Shown here: positions 18,920 through 26,879 of the stretch, one piece after another
How the letters are laid out: each line of letters opens with the position of its first letter
Numbering within the stretch: position 1 is the stretch's first letter
Assembly: GCF_947489565.1 (NCBI RefSeq)
Contig: NZ_CANLEA010000017.1
Coordinates: 62,001 to 126,000, forward strand
Direction of reading: 5' to 3'
Length of the DNA stretch: 64,000 nucleotides
Source: an uncultured Kordia sp.
GTDB lineage: Bacteria > Bacteroidota > Bacteroidia > Flavobacteriales > Flavobacteriaceae
The notes under the pieces: generated by a model
Told to the model about the DNA's origin: nothing
Databases searched by the model: none
What the model saw: only the letters and a program-made list of their open reading frames with translations
Translations under genes and position numbers: made by a program

Positions 18920-20146
18920 TCAAGAAATAAAATTGAACAACCATGTATATAGCACCATCATTCCTAACACGATGCCGCCAACCAACATGATATCTGGTGT
19001 AAATAATATGCCAAAGAAACCTACACAAAGCATGGCAATTCCGTAGCAAAGTCCAATCATGCGTGTTTTTTTGGAACTTCGTAAAAAAGAACCTGGTAAT
19101 GGTAAAATAGTACAAAAACAGGTAAATCCCCACAATTTATACATTGGATTGTTGAATGTAAGAAATGCAATCACGGCTAAAATTCCCGCTAAGGTCAATC
19201 CGCCAAAAGCGTAACCACTATATTTTTGATTCTCTGTGAGTAAATATTTCCCATACGAATCGCCCAATAAAATAGTATTGGATAAGGCTTCCATAATCCA
19301 TCCGCCAAGGACAAAAATTAAATATAAAATCACTAACGGAATGATTAAAAAGGTTAAATCTGAAGCTTCTAATACTTTTATACCCAAACGATAGGTTATA
19401 TACAAACCAATAATAAAAACCCACTGATTTCGCGATGATTGTTTGCTAATCCAAAAGGCATATTTTAAATACCATTTGTATAATAAATTCTTGGATTTTA
19501 TAGCTGTTGCCATACCTTCGCGTGCGTATTGCGCATTTGGATTGAGTTGCAAGGCTTGTTTGAAATGATGCAAGGCTTTTTTAGTATCGCCATTTTCCAA
19601 TGAAACCCAACCAACATTAGCATGTGCATAATCATCTTCTGGATTGTCATATAAAATATGTTCTACTGTTTGATTGGCTTCTTCTTTGCGATTGAGCCTG
19701 GTTAACAAACGTGCACGCATATTTAAACAAGTTGAATTTTTAGGATCGAGTTGCAAACCTTCGTTGACAAAATGCAACGCTTCTTCAAACTTCTTTTTAT
19801 CCATCAACAACGCACCTTTAAAACCAAAATAAACTGCTTGATACGGATCAAGTTCTATACTTTTATCTGCCAAATCAATAGCATCTTGAAGCTTGCCTAA
19901 ACGAGATGCAATTTGTCCTTTTAAAAAGAATAAATTCCCTTCATTAGGGGTTTCTTGAAGTAATTCGTCAATTATTTGAGTAGCTCTCTCATAATTATTT
20001 ATATTAAAAAAACACAGCGCCAAATAGTATTTGCTAGGATAATTATAAGCACTTTCCGAAACCGCTTCACTCAAATAGGTAATAGCTTCTTGAAAACGTC
20101 CTAATTCAAACAATTGTACACCTCGCAAATGGTTTTTTGACTCCAT
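18920..20146 (-). CDS. TPR protein with polytopic membrane domain
   Basis: A 408-residue protein: tetratricopeptide repeats across about residues 1-205 (for example AVYFGFKGALLMDKKKFEEA) and then about six hydrophobic segments in residues 230-405. Its ATG overlaps the stop of the upstream AAA ATPase gene by one base (TAATG), which implies translational coupling. TPR regions bind partner proteins; since the ATPase also has TPRs, the two probably form a membrane-attached complex (inference). It is the last gene of the five-gene minus-strand run that starts at 24438. Confidence 0.9.
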   Translation of the reverse strand: MESKNHLRGVQLFELGRFQEAITYLSEAVSESAYNYPSKYYLALCFFNINNYERATQIIDELLQETPNEGNLFFLKGQIASRLGKLQDAIDLADKSIELDPYQAVYFGFKGALLMDKKKFEEALHFVNEGLQLDPKNSTCLNMRARLLTRLNRKEEANQTVEHILYDNPEDDYAHANVGWVSLENGDTKKALHHFKQALQLNPNAQYAREGMATAIKSKNLLYKWYLKYAFWISKQSSRNQWVFIIGLYITYRLGIKVLEASDLTFLIIPLVILYLIFVLGGWIMEALSNTILLGDSYGKYLLTENQKYSGYAFGGLTLAGILAVIAFLTFNNPMYKLWGFTCFCTILPLPGSFLRSSKKTRMIGLCYGIAMLCVGFFGILFTPDIMLVGGIVLGMMVLYTWLFNFIS

Positions 20147-21438
20147 TACTTCTTGATGTTTAAATAGGCTAAAATATCATCGTACAATCCGCTATCATTT
20201 GCATACAAAGCATAGTTTTTAGAAGAAACAAACCATTCTTTGGTGCTTGGTTTTATCTTTTTTACAGCTTTTAAAATATCTTTTGTGCTTAATGGTTTTG
20301 GAATGCCATCTTTAAAAGAAGCTTCTAGTTTTTTCTCAATAGCAACATCAATAGCCGCTTGAATATCGGCTCCAGAAAATTCTTTGGCGGCTTTGGCCAA
20401 TGCCATATAATCAATGGTTTCTGTAGGTTTTTCTTTGAGATGAATATTAAATATAGCGGCTTTGGCTTCTACATCGGGCGGCGATACAAAAATGATACGA
20501 TCAAAACGTCCTGGACGGCGAAATGCAGGATCTAAATGCCACGGCGCATTGGTAGCACCTAAGATTAAAATTCCATCGTTATCTGCGTCAATTCCGTCCA
20601 ATTCTGCCAAAAACTGATTGATTACGGTTCTTCCTGAGGTTTTATTGACATCGTTTCTATTCGCGCCAAGCGCATCAATTTCATCTATAAAAATGACACA
20701 CGGCGTATTTTTTCGAGCTGTTTCAAAGATTTCGTGCAAGTTTTTCTCCGAATTTCCAATCCACATATCCAAAATATCATTGATACCTACACTGATAAAA
20801 TTCGCATTAATTTCTCCAGCAGTCGCACGTGCAATATGTGTTTTTCCACAACCTGGCGGACCATATAATAGAATTCCGCCACCAATTTTTTTACCATACG
20901 CTTTGTACAAATCTCGATGTTCCAAAGGTTTGATAATTTTTAAATCAATTTCCTTTTTAATATCCTCCATGCCGCCAATACTGGCAAAATTAGTCGTTGG
21001 CTTTTTTAGGAAAGACAAACCGTCTTCATCGATAAAATCAGGTTCGCGCCTGGTATTTACTTTTAAAGCATTGTCAAAATCTTCATTTTCATAGTTTGCA
21101 TCCAATTCAAGCAACTCTTTGTAGGTTTCTTGCGCATCGCTATAATTTTCTTGGTTGATTTGACAGTAACATAGTAATTCTAAATATTTCTGTTCTGAGT
21201 TTAGTTTGATAATTTCTTCTAGCAACACTTCGGCAGCAGTAACTTTTTGCTGTTTATAGAAACAACTTGCCAATTCGTATTTGGCTTCCAAATGATTTTT
21301 ATCCAAATCAATAATTTCAATGAATTGTTGCGCGGCTTCATCAAAACTTCCTTGTTGCATGTATAGTTTTGCAATTTGAAATTTGAGTGGAATATTATTG
21401 GGGGAAAATTGTAATGCTTCTAATAAAGTTTCTAACAT
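20146..21438 (-). CDS. TPR-AAA+ ATPase
   Basis: A 430-residue protein with N-terminal TPRs (about 1-130) and one classic AAA domain (about 150-400): Walker A GPPGCGKT, Walker B CVIFIDEIDALG, sensor 1 ILGATN, and arginine fingers in RRPGRFDR. These mark it as an FtsH/p97/spastin-clade AAA rather than a DNA-binding type. There is no protease domain and no membrane segment. It starts 30 bases after the LytTR regulator gene. A remodelling or unfolding role on TPR-bound clients is likely; the client is unknown. Confidence 0.92.
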   Translation of the reverse strand: MLETLLEALQFSPNNIPLKFQIAKLYMQQGSFDEAAQQFIEIIDLDKNHLEAKYELASCFYKQQKVTAAEVLLEEIIKLNSEQKYLELLCYCQINQENYSDAQETYKELLELDANYENEDFDNALKVNTRREPDFIDEDGLSFLKKPTTNFASIGGMEDIKKEIDLKIIKPLEHRDLYKAYGKKIGGGILLYGPPGCGKTHIARATAGEINANFISVGINDILDMWIGNSEKNLHEIFETARKNTPCVIFIDEIDALGANRNDVNKTSGRTVINQFLAELDGIDADNDGILILGATNAPWHLDPAFRRPGRFDRIIFVSPPDVEAKAAIFNIHLKEKPTETIDYMALAKAAKEFSGADIQAAIDVAIEKKLEASFKDGIPKPLSTKDILKAVKKIKPSTKEWFVSSKNYALYANDSGLYDDILAYLNIKK

Positions 21439-21468
21439 TCGTAAGTCTTTTTCGGTACTTTTTTAATA

Positions 21469-22203
21469 TTATCTAAAAATACGATAGTTTTTGAGAAAAG
21501 TAGCTTTGTATTTTCGGCTTAATATTACTTTTTCGCCATTTGTGAGCAGTATTAGGTTGTCTTCCGGATATACCATTTTTATTTTTTCAAGACTGACAAT
21601 CATATTTCGATGCACTCTGATGAATTGATTTTCTGGAAATTCTTTCATCAATTGTGTTAAGGAAGTATGTAAGAGAAACGTTTCTTCGTCTGTTTTCAAA
21701 TTACAATATTGTCCATCTACCGAAATCGCATAGATGTCTTTTCGGTTGATTTTGATCAAAGCTTTGTTCTTTTTCACAAAGATGGCTTCGTTGTAATGCA
21801 CAGGAATTTTTTGAGAAAATGCACCTTCTTGCGCTGCCGTTTTTTCGATGGCCAATTCAATCGCAAATAGTAATTCTAATGGATTGTAAGGTTTAATCAA
21901 ATAGTTATGTGGATTGGTGTTTTTAGCACTTTTAAAAATAGAAGCTTCGAGTGAACTTGTAATAAAAATAAAAGGTTTGTCACTGCCAATTTCGTTGGCA
22001 AACGCAATTCCTTTTGGTTCGCCTTCCACAAAAATATCAAGCAAAGCAATGTCAAAATCGACACGATCTAGCAATGCGATACCTTCTTGCAGAGAGGAAG
22101 CTACACCCACAATTTCCATATTTTGCAACAACAGTGTTTCTTTTAGTATCTGCAAGTCTTTTTCTTGGTCTTCAAAAACCAACACTTTTACCTCATTTGT
22201 CAT
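21469..22203 (-). CDS. LytTR-type response regulator
   Basis: A 244-residue regulator: receiver domain (about 5-120; acidic pocket FEDQEKD, phosphoacceptor Asp in IALLDIFVEGEP, Lys in YLIKPYNP) and a LytTR DNA-binding domain (about 140-240; FIRVHRNMIVSLEKI). It sits 1 base after the histidine kinase gene, so it is the kinase's cognate regulator. LytTR proteins bind direct repeats upstream of their targets; none was identified. Confidence 0.95.
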   Translation of the reverse strand: MTNEVKVLVFEDQEKDLQILKETLLLQNMEIVGVASSLQEGIALLDRVDFDIALLDIFVEGEPKGIAFANEIGSDKPFIFITSSLEASIFKSAKNTNPHNYLIKPYNPLELLFAIELAIEKTAAQEGAFSQKIPVHYNEAIFVKKNKALIKINRKDIYAISVDGQYCNLKTDEETFLLHTSLTQLMKEFPENQFIRVHRNMIVSLEKIKMVYPEDNLILLTNGEKVILSRKYKATFLKNYRIFR

Positions 22204-22204
22204 A

Positions 22205-23932
22205 TCATTTCATGGTTGTTTGTAATGTTATTGAAACAGTTGTGCCTTTATCTTTAGCGCTTGAAATTGAAAAAATTCCACTATTTTTTTCTGTGAGTTC
22301 TTTACTGAGTTGTAGTCCCAAGCCTGTACTTGTTTTTCCTGTACGATCTTTGGTGGAAGTCGTTTTGTTTTGGTTGAAAAATGCCGTGTCAAATCCACAC
22401 CCATGATCTATGATTTGCAGTGTGCATGTGGTAGAATCTTCTATAGCTTTGATATTGATTTTTCCTTCTGAAGATGAAAATTTGATAGCATTGTCCAATA
22501 CATTTCGCAATACAATTTTTAAGGAATTTGCGTCTGCGTATATAAAAGTTGCTTCGTCAATAGTTGTATTGATCTCAAGTTTATGTTCTTCAATAATTGG
22601 TAAATAATCGTACAACACTTGTTCAATGATAGAAGATAAAGGTAGTTTTTGTGGATGGAAAAGTAATTTATCTTGATGTTGTAATGTCCAATGCAGCGTA
22701 TTATCGATTAGTAAAGCAGTGTTTTTTGCCAAATCATATCCTTCTGTAAGTGTTACAAGTTCTTTTTGATCTTGTGCAGATTTTTCTTTGCGTTGAAGAA
22801 TGTGATATAGTTTAGACTTTAACGTATGCACAGGTGTTTTAAGATCGTGTGTTACAATGGAAAACAGTTTGTTTTTGGTGGCATTTAACTCTTTGATGAT
22901 TTTATTTTGCTTGCGCATTCTGATATAAAAATAGCTTAAGAATGCGAGTAAAACTGTTGCTAAAATTGCAATAATAATATAGAAGAATTTTTCCTGTTGT
23001 TCGGCTTTTAATTTCTCTTCGTTTACTTGTTGCGCAACTTTTTTGTCATTTTGTGCGGTTTCCCAGATTTGATCTCTGTTCCAAATGCTATCCTTAATTT
23101 TTTCATATTCTTTTCGATAGCGCAATGCTTTTGCAACGTCTTTTCGATTTTCTTCTACTACAGAGAGATTCAACAAAGCATCTTGCAATACGGTCAAATT
23201 ATTGGCGCGTTTTGCATAGGCTAATCCTTTTTCAAAAAAGGGAATTGCCAAATCGTCTTTATATTGCTGATAATACAAATTGGCAATATCCAAACTCGAT
23301 TGTGCTAAACCTAAGGTATCTTTATACTGTTGATTCAAGCGATAACTTTCTAATAGGTTTTCCTGTGCTTTTTCATACTTTTCTTCATGTAAATAACACA
23401 AGCCTAAGTTATGAAGGTTGATTCGCTTGCTTCTTTGGTTTTCAGAACTTATGGATTTTGATTTTTCTAAAACTTCAATACCTTTTGAGAATTCTTCTTT
23501 GTCTTTATAAATTACACCTAATAAACCATACTGATTCTCTAAAGAAGAACTTTGAAATGTATGTCCAATTTCAATGGCTTTTTGAGCGCTTATTGAAGCA
23601 TCATTTAACAGCTTTTTCTGATACAAAATACGTGCTTTAATGGTATGCAGAATATACAGTTGTTTTTTATCTTGAATTTGATTTTTCGATATTAATTTTG
23701 TGATAAATATATAAGACGAATCTATATTTTTTTGAGAAAAGTAATAATGTAATTGATGAAAATCATCTTTATTAAATTTATCAAAATAAGAAGCATCTGT
23801 ATTGCAAACAGGACAACTTTCCAATATTTCTTTTTTAAAACTTTCGGTATGTTGCTGTTTCTGTGCTGTCGAGAAGCTTATGAATAAAAGACTGAAATAT
23901 AAAATATATGGACCTTTGTAGTATGATTTCAT
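22205..23932 (-). CDS. TPR-containing membrane sensor histidine kinase
   Basis: A 575-residue kinase: signal peptide (ending near FSTAQ), an early CPVC motif (ESCPVCNTD), periplasmic TPRs (about 60-300), a transmembrane helix near 315-338 (FYIIIAILATVLLAFLSYFY), a HisKA domain with H-box FSIVTHDLKTPVH, and an HATPase_c domain (N-box VLRNVLDNAIKF, G1 DHGCGFD, G2 TGLGLQLSKEL). Pairing HisKA with a LytTR regulator is less usual than pairing with LytS-type kinases, but is seen in Bacteroidota. Its gene lies 8 bases after the RGTVTTS-tail gene. Confidence 0.95.
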   Translation of the reverse strand: MKSYYKGPYILYFSLLFISFSTAQKQQHTESFKKEILESCPVCNTDASYFDKFNKDDFHQLHYYFSQKNIDSSYIFITKLISKNQIQDKKQLYILHTIKARILYQKKLLNDASISAQKAIEIGHTFQSSSLENQYGLLGVIYKDKEEFSKGIEVLEKSKSISSENQRSKRINLHNLGLCYLHEEKYEKAQENLLESYRLNQQYKDTLGLAQSSLDIANLYYQQYKDDLAIPFFEKGLAYAKRANNLTVLQDALLNLSVVEENRKDVAKALRYRKEYEKIKDSIWNRDQIWETAQNDKKVAQQVNEEKLKAEQQEKFFYIIIAILATVLLAFLSYFYIRMRKQNKIIKELNATKNKLFSIVTHDLKTPVHTLKSKLYHILQRKEKSAQDQKELVTLTEGYDLAKNTALLIDNTLHWTLQHQDKLLFHPQKLPLSSIIEQVLYDYLPIIEEHKLEINTTIDEATFIYADANSLKIVLRNVLDNAIKFSSSEGKINIKAIEDSTTCTLQIIDHGCGFDTAFFNQNKTTSTKDRTGKTSTGLGLQLSKELTEKNSGIFSISSAKDKGTTVSITLQTTMK

Positions 23933-23940
23933 GATGTAAT

Positions 23941-24438
23941 TTATGAACCTGAACCTGAACCTGAACCTGAAGCTGGTGGAGGTACGGATGTAGTTACGGT
24001 TCCTCTGGAGAGTTTTTTACCAATATTTCCGTTGCCATATGGTTTCATATCATATTCAAAAACAACATGTATGGCAGTATCATCATCATCTTCATTGAGA
24101 ATGTCGTACTGAATATCAATAGACCAAAGTTGGAAGGTAGAAGCTGCATTCGGTGGAATATCTTCTTCCCATTGAATACTTATTGTTCTTGCTTGTATAA
24201 TACCCGCATGCGTTTTAACTTTATTTCTAGCTTCTGGTGGAACAATAGTAATTTTTTCAATACCACTTGGAATGATAGCAATAATGCGTACAAAATACAA
24301 GTTTCTTTTTCCATCTTTAAAAAACTCTACCAATGGATTTTCTGGTCGAACACCAAAGTCTCTTAATATAAAAGAGGATACATTTTCAGCATCGTATGTA
24401 TATGATACATAGTTGTTTTCTCCTGTTTTCATTTTCAT
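23941..24438 (-). CDS. Unknown protein with KLSRGTVTTS motif and Gly-Ser tail
   Basis: About 165 residues from the ATG at 24438; a GTG at 24462 and ATGs at 24453 and 24432 are alternatives. No signal peptide. The body is beta-rich (for example ARTISIQWEEDIPP, FQLWSIDIQYDILNEDDDD). It ends in KKLSRGTVTTSVPPP followed by alternating Ser-Gly encoded by a hexanucleotide repeat. The ten residues KLSRGTVTTS recur in the 44-aa GG peptide gene about 1.1 kb upstream. It is the first gene of a likely operon with a histidine kinase (8-base gap), its regulator, and two TPR proteins. It could be the signal protein or the modified product of that system; this is inference. No family recognised. Confidence 0.75.
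   Translation of the reverse strand: MKMKTGENNYVSYTYDAENVSSFILRDFGVRPENPLVEFFKDGKRNLYFVRIIAIIPSGIEKITIVPPEARNKVKTHAGIIQARTISIQWEEDIPPNAASTFQLWSIDIQYDILNEDDDDTAIHVVFEYDMKPYGNGNIGKKLSRGTVTTSVPPPASGSGSGSGS
23944..23970. repeat. In-frame hexanucleotide repeat coding a Ser-Gly tail
   Basis: Four tandem copies of TGAACC plus a partial fifth (TGA) encode Ser-Gly repeats at the very C-terminus. The unit is 6 bases, so slippage would change tail length without breaking the frame. Confidence 0.85.
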
Positions 24439-24607
24439 ATGGTTAGTTAACATTAGTATCACAATTTAGCTAAAAAAGAGCTTGTTTTTACTTTTTCATT
24501 GGAAAATACATCTTGTACTCTGTTACAAACGTCTTGTGATATAAAAATTACCTTTCGTATAAGTTTTTCTCAAATCCGACGCTGTGCAAGCCATCTTTGT
24601 ATCAACA

Positions 24608-24640
24608 AAAGGCGGAAGCGAAAAGCCTAAAATAGAGTAG
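24608..24640 (+). promoter_or_regulatory. Shared leader element, copy 1 (upstream of 86-aa gene)
   Basis: Pattern AAAGG...GAAAAgCCT...AAATAGAGTAG, starting 58 bases before the ATG. It matches the elements upstream of the beta/gamma-crystallin and aminotransferase genes. A near -7 box (CATCTTTG, about 24593-24600) just upstream suggests the element lies at the start of the transcript. AGG and CCT could pair. Confidence 0.6.
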
Positions 24641-24665
24641 CGATACATTTTAAAAATCAACCATT

Positions 24666-24926
24666 ATGGCAAGTATTCAAGTACAAAACAACTCAGACGT
24701 AAAAGTATTATTTTCAGTTTTCAAAAAAGGAGATGCAGGAATTCCTTTTTCTACACAGTGGATTGATCCAAAAAGTTCACATTCTATGGAAATAGGAAAT
24801 TTTAAAGAAGTTGGTGTGGGTGCACAAACACAAGAAGGTGGAAGATGGGTTTCAGATCCTAGAGTCGGGCAGACTTTTACAGCAAATCAAACCTGTGTTC
24901 TTACAATTTCTAAGACCGTAGGATAG
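24666..24926 (+). CDS. Small beta-rich protein of unknown function, 86 aa
   Basis: A soluble protein without signal peptide; alternating hydrophobic residues (SIQVQNNSDVKVLFSVF, then FTANQTCVLTISKTVG) suggest a small beta sandwich. No family recognised. It has its own leader element and terminator. The same leader element precedes a small beta/gamma-crystallin gene at 31822, so the two may be co-regulated. It is divergent from the RGTVTTS-tail operon. Confidence 0.75.
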   Translation: MASIQVQNNSDVKVLFSVFKKGDAGIPFSTQWIDPKSSHSMEIGNFKEVGVGAQTQEGGRWVSDPRVGQTFTANQTCVLTISKTVG

Positions 24927-24940
24927 TAAAAAACATTCCT

Positions 24941-24985
24941 AAAAATCGTCAATGCTTTTAATTACTAAACGTATTGGCGATTTTT
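24941..24985 (+). terminator. Terminator after the 86-aa gene
   Basis: AAAAATCGTCAAT (24941-24953) pairs with ATTGGCGATTTTT (24973-24985) with one G-T wobble, 14 bases after the stop. Its right arm is identical over 17 bases to the hairpin at 25369-25385. Confidence 0.85.
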
Positions 24986-25136
24986 ATTTGAGTTTTTCCA
25001 TCGCAGTAATTTTTCCTTTATTAATAGCTTAAACTTTTTAGATGCGGTTGCCTTGAGTAGTTTGTGCTAGTTTTATTTAAAAAAAAGCAGAAAAACTCTA
25101 ATAGTTCTCTGCTCTTATTTTTTAGTTTGAACAATA

Positions 25137-25271
25137 TTAAGAAGGAGGAATCCCACTAGTTGTTACCGTTCCTCTGGATAATTTTGTACCACCACCTTTA
25201 ATAATTTCAGGTTTTTTGACAATAGCATTGAAAAATGCATTTATTTGTTTTTGCTTTTCTTGTTTTTTCAT
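25137..25271 (-). CDS. 44-aa GG peptide sharing the KLSRGTVTTS motif
   Basis: Translated by hand from ATG at 25271-25269 to TAA at 25139-25137. The leader is basic and helical (QEKQKQINAFFNAIVKK), then PEIIKGGG (Gly 26-28) and the tail TKLSRGTVTTSGIPPS. There is no Cys. KLSRGTVTTS (25155-25184) is identical to residues near the C-terminus of the protein at 23941, with five of ten codons different but synonymous, which shows protein-level selection. It is probably a precursor peptide cleaved after Gly-Gly, with a Thr/Ser-rich product. A near -7 box (AATATTTG) lies upstream on this strand. No maturation gene is adjacent. Confidence 0.75.
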   Translation of the reverse strand: MKKQEKQKQINAFFNAIVKKPEIIKGGGTKLSRGTVTTSGIPPS

Positions 25272-25342
25272 AAAATTATAATTTTATAGAAGTTACGTTT
25301 TTTTATTAAATTATAAAAAATAAGATGGTCAAATATTATTTT

Positions 25343-25380
25343 AAAAATCACCAATGTGCATTAATACGTTGGCGATTTTT
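25343..25380 (-). terminator. Terminator overlapping the thioesterase stop codon
   Basis: AAAAATCACCAA (25343-25354) and TTGGCGATTTTT (25369-25380) form a stem with one mismatch or wobble. On the minus strand it follows the thioesterase gene and includes its stop codon, ending the hemF operon. Confidence 0.8.
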
Positions 25381-25810
25381 ATTTGTAACCTATTTCTTCC
25401 GTTAAGGCGATTCTACTTTTGGCGAAATTTCCAGTGCCAAAGGCAATTTCTCTTCCTTTTTCATCCACCAATGTACTTTCTGCCACAAATAAATTGCGCG
25501 ATTTGAATTTGAGTTTTCCTGTCGCAGTAATTTTTCCTTCGCTGATAGGTCGTGTAATGTTAATATTGAAAGAAGTCGTTAGTACAAAAGCATCTTTTAC
25601 AATAGAATTTACGGCAAAAAAAGCGGCATCGTCTAAGAGTTTGAAATATACCGAACCATGAATGGCGCCCAACGCATGAAAATACTTCGGATCAATGGTC
25701 ATTGAAATCGTTGCGGTTTCGTCACCAACAGTCATTTCAGTAGTTTGATATATCTGCGTATTCATATTTGCAGACAAATACATACGTTCTAATTTTCGGT
25801 AGTGTTCCAT
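25379..25810 (-). CDS. PaaI-family hotdog thioesterase
   Basis: A 143-residue hotdog protein. ALGAIHGSVYFKLLDDAAFF is the family helix with the His-Gly and Asp that activate water; ITATGKLKFKSRNLFVAEST is the following strand set. Such enzymes hydrolyse acyl- or aryl-CoA. The N-terminal extension (MEHYRKLERMYLSANM) may include internal starts at Met10 or Met16. It starts 19 bases after the DUF4421 gene and closes the hemF operon. Confidence 0.92.
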   Translation of the reverse strand: MEHYRKLERMYLSANMNTQIYQTTEMTVGDETATISMTIDPKYFHALGAIHGSVYFKLLDDAAFFAVNSIVKDAFVLTTSFNINITRPISEGKITATGKLKFKSRNLFVAESTLVDEKGREIAFGTGNFAKSRIALTEEIGYK

Positions 25811-25829
25811 GATTTAAAATTAGTGAATT

Positions 25830-26873
25830 TTATAGTCCAGTCTTTTTTTCAACCCAATCAAATGGTTTTTTTATAAGTTTTGGTGCATCAAATCGATATC
25901 CAATAAAGAACTCAAAAAAGTTTTCTGTTTGTAGAAAATTTTCTTCTGATTTATCGAAGTTTGAAAGATTTTTAACGTTGTATTTTGCACCTCCATAAAG
26001 CGAATTTGAATTGTATCCTAAAAGTAATGTTGAATCGTATACATAATGCAATCCATTACTATTACCAGAAGTACTAGTATTACTCAGGATGTTAATTTCT
26101 TTATCTTTAGTGAAGTTAATTCCAATTCCTGGAGAAATTTCTACAGATAAAAACCAATGATGTTGATATATAAATGTGTAAAAATAGGAAGGTTTGAGTG
26201 TAATATTTATTTCATTTGATTTGATATCTGTTTCTCCGATATCTTTTAATTCAGCATTGATATAATTGTAGTCTAAAGAAGGAATAAAACTTCCTGCAGA
26301 TTTTTTCTGCCAATGTATATATCCATTGATTGCTGGAAGTGAGAAATTGTCGTTGAATTTATAAGCTGTATTACCAGCATACGTTGTGGTACGCAATCCT
26401 GAGAGTTGAATGTATGGGTCAATTCCTTGTTGCCAATTTTCTATAAAATCTCCAGTATTATTTATATAAAAACCTTTGATACGTTCATAACTTATACGCT
26501 GCAACCATTTATCAAAGTAAAATTGAAGGCCAAAATTGCTCAATTCTGTTTTCCCTTTTAGATTTTCATCATCATTTCCTGGTAAAAATTGCGGACTAAA
26601 CCCAAGCGTGATTCCTAAAAAACGATAATCAATCGTTAGAGAAAGTCTGTATTCACTATTTGGGACCAATTCCAAAGAAGTTTCGGAATCTTGTATTTGG
26701 TACGATCGCACATCACCACTAAAATTGGTGCGGATACTAATTTTTTCTTTCAGTTTGTCAAAGTATTCATTTTCTAGAGAAATGGTATCTTTTGTTTTAG
26801 GAGCATCAGATGTTTGTGCTTCCATACTGAATAGCATCCCTAAGCATAAACATATGGAAAGAAACAATTTCAT
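25830..26873 (-). CDS. DUF4421 outer-membrane-type protein
   Basis: A 347-residue protein with signal peptide (ending SMEAQ) and long amphipathic beta strands typical of DUF4421 (RTNFSGDVRSYQI, YRLSLTIDYRFLGITLGFSP), ending in an aromatic-rich FFIGYRFDAP strand. It is probably an outer-membrane barrel; function unknown. Its ATG lies 6 bases after the M50-like gene, so the two proteins are likely made together. Confidence 0.88.
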   Translation of the reverse strand: MKLFLSICLCLGMLFSMEAQTSDAPKTKDTISLENEYFDKLKEKISIRTNFSGDVRSYQIQDSETSLELVPNSEYRLSLTIDYRFLGITLGFSPQFLPGNDDENLKGKTELSNFGLQFYFDKWLQRISYERIKGFYINNTGDFIENWQQGIDPYIQLSGLRTTTYAGNTAYKFNDNFSLPAINGYIHWQKKSAGSFIPSLDYNYINAELKDIGETDIKSNEINITLKPSYFYTFIYQHHWFLSVEISPGIGINFTKDKEINILSNTSTSGNSNGLHYVYDSTLLLGYNSNSLYGGAKYNVKNLSNFDKSEENFLQTENFFEFFIGYRFDAPKLIKKPFDWVEKKTGL

Positions 26874-26879
26874 AAGTTA

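Noticed and set aside
24608-24640. Known riboswitch (for example preQ1 or SAM type)
   Set aside because: The element has no consensus I know, and the three downstream genes are not linked to one metabolite.
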